A stretch of 64,000 nucleotides of DNA. Source: Arthrobacter sp. M4 (GTDB lineage: Bacteria; Actinomycetota; Actinomycetes; Actinomycetales; Micrococcaceae). How positions within the stretch are numbered: position 1 is the first letter of the stretch; each line of letters begins with the position of its first letter. The position numbers were made by a program, and so were the translations under genes. The stretch is from assembly GCF_020251205.1 (NCBI RefSeq), contig NZ_JAIWYX010000003.1:186001-250000 (forward strand). The letters are read 5' to 3'. Positions 63,628-64,000 of this stretch are shown in pieces. The notes beneath the pieces were generated by a model. It worked only from the letters and a program-made list of their open reading frames with translations, was not told where the DNA came from and searched no databases.

Positions 63628-64000
63628 TCAAGGCTTCTTGCGGATGAGCGCCATGAACATGGCATCAGTGCGGTGGACATGGGGCCACAGCTGCGCCGTC
63701 TGCCCGTGGCCGGCGCCCAAGTTCGCGCTAAGGCTGACCGCATCGAGGGCCGCGCCGGCGTCGATTAGCTCCAGGTCCTCCCGCTTGCGCAGGACGTCCT
63801 CTACAACCGCGGTTGTTTCCGCCGGATGCGGTGAACACGTAACGTATGCCACCACGCCGCCGGGTCGAACTGCCTGGATGGCTGCAGAAAGCAGCTCGCG
63901 CTGAAGCGGCCCCAGATCTGCAAGGTCATGTGGTGACCGCCGCCATCGCGACTCTGGCCGCCGCCGAAGGGCACCCAGGCCGGTGCAGGGCACGTCGGCA
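63628..64000 (-). CDS. rsmB: 16S rRNA (cytosine-967-C5)-methyltransferase, C-terminal part
   Basis: The window ends inside this gene; only the last 123 or so residues are seen. [20 protein letters not shown] is motif IV with the conserved PC, and [22 protein letters not shown] is motif VI with the TCS cysteine of the RsmB/Fmu family. The end is [10 protein letters not shown]. It stands 53 bp upstream of rpe on the same strand. Confidence 0.9.
   Translation of the reverse strand, partial: ADVPCTGLGALRRRPESRWRRSPHDLADLGPLQRELLSAAIQAVRPGGVVAYVTCSPHPAETTAVVEDVLRKREDLELIDAGAALDAVSLSANLGAGHGQTAQLWPHVHRTDAMFMALIRKKP

Overview
The window looks like a piece of a high-GC actinobacterial chromosome, most likely Micrococcaceae (Arthrobacter, Paenarthrobacter or Pseudarthrobacter type). 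The basis is the gene order hisE-hisG-hisF // hisI-trpE-(Trp membrane protein)-(HGxxPAAW protein)-trpC-trpB-trpA-lgt-gltB-gltD-pyk-pdtaR, the absence of a trpF, the frequent GTG starts and the actinobacterial-type conjugation genes. The species is inferred, not proven.

Two very different halves meet at a tRNA-Leu gene (anticodon CAA, 39037-39118, minus strand). Bases 1 to about 39036 are accessory DNA that reads as an integrative conjugative element. A tyrosine integrase sits directly against the 3' end of the tRNA, with an excisionase-like HTH protein about 2.4 kb further in. The transfer machinery comprises a MobF relaxase-helicase (8450-12019), SSB and an ArdC-like antirestriction protein, a VirD4/TraG coupling protein, a VirB4 ATPase, an SCO6880-type protein, a TrbL/VirB6-like protein and a small membrane protein. 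An NlpC/P60 cell-wall hydrolase, a membrane-anchored VirB8-like candidate and a sigma-70-like protein complete it. The distal attachment site was not found, so the element probably continues beyond base 1.

The accessory half carries much cargo that looks like defence or stress functions. This includes a DUF6602 nuclease-like protein, a PIN-like (DUF4411) + ImmA/IrrE pair, a membrane GAF-like protein with a large C-terminal-HEPN protein, a TIGR04141/DUF6119 protein, a K+ channel, a Septu-type ATPase + HNH pair (ptuA-ptuB) placed between two blocks of transfer genes, and a NERD protein. A tightly overlapping four-gene operon at 31799-34983 (ImmA/IrrE peptidase, 7-TM DUF6545-like protein, EspR-like regulator, membrane-anchored alpha/beta hydrolase) starts beside a perfect 18-bp palindrome. 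It resembles a signalling cassette and, with the HEPN pair, is the best candidate here for an undescribed system.

Bases 39119-64000 are core chromosome. They encode the ANTAR response regulator pdtaR, pyruvate kinase, glutamate synthase (gltB, gltD), lgt, most of the tryptophan genes (trpD and trpG absent), histidine genes hisI, hisF, hisG and hisE, an FMN-riboswitch-controlled riboflavin operon ribD-ribE-ribB-ribA-ribH, rpe and the 3' part of rsmB. Nearly all are on the minus strand with 1-8 bp overlaps. Several strong hairpins mark unit ends, and a 32-codon ORF not previously expected lies between the riboswitch and ribD with its stop overlapping the ribD start.
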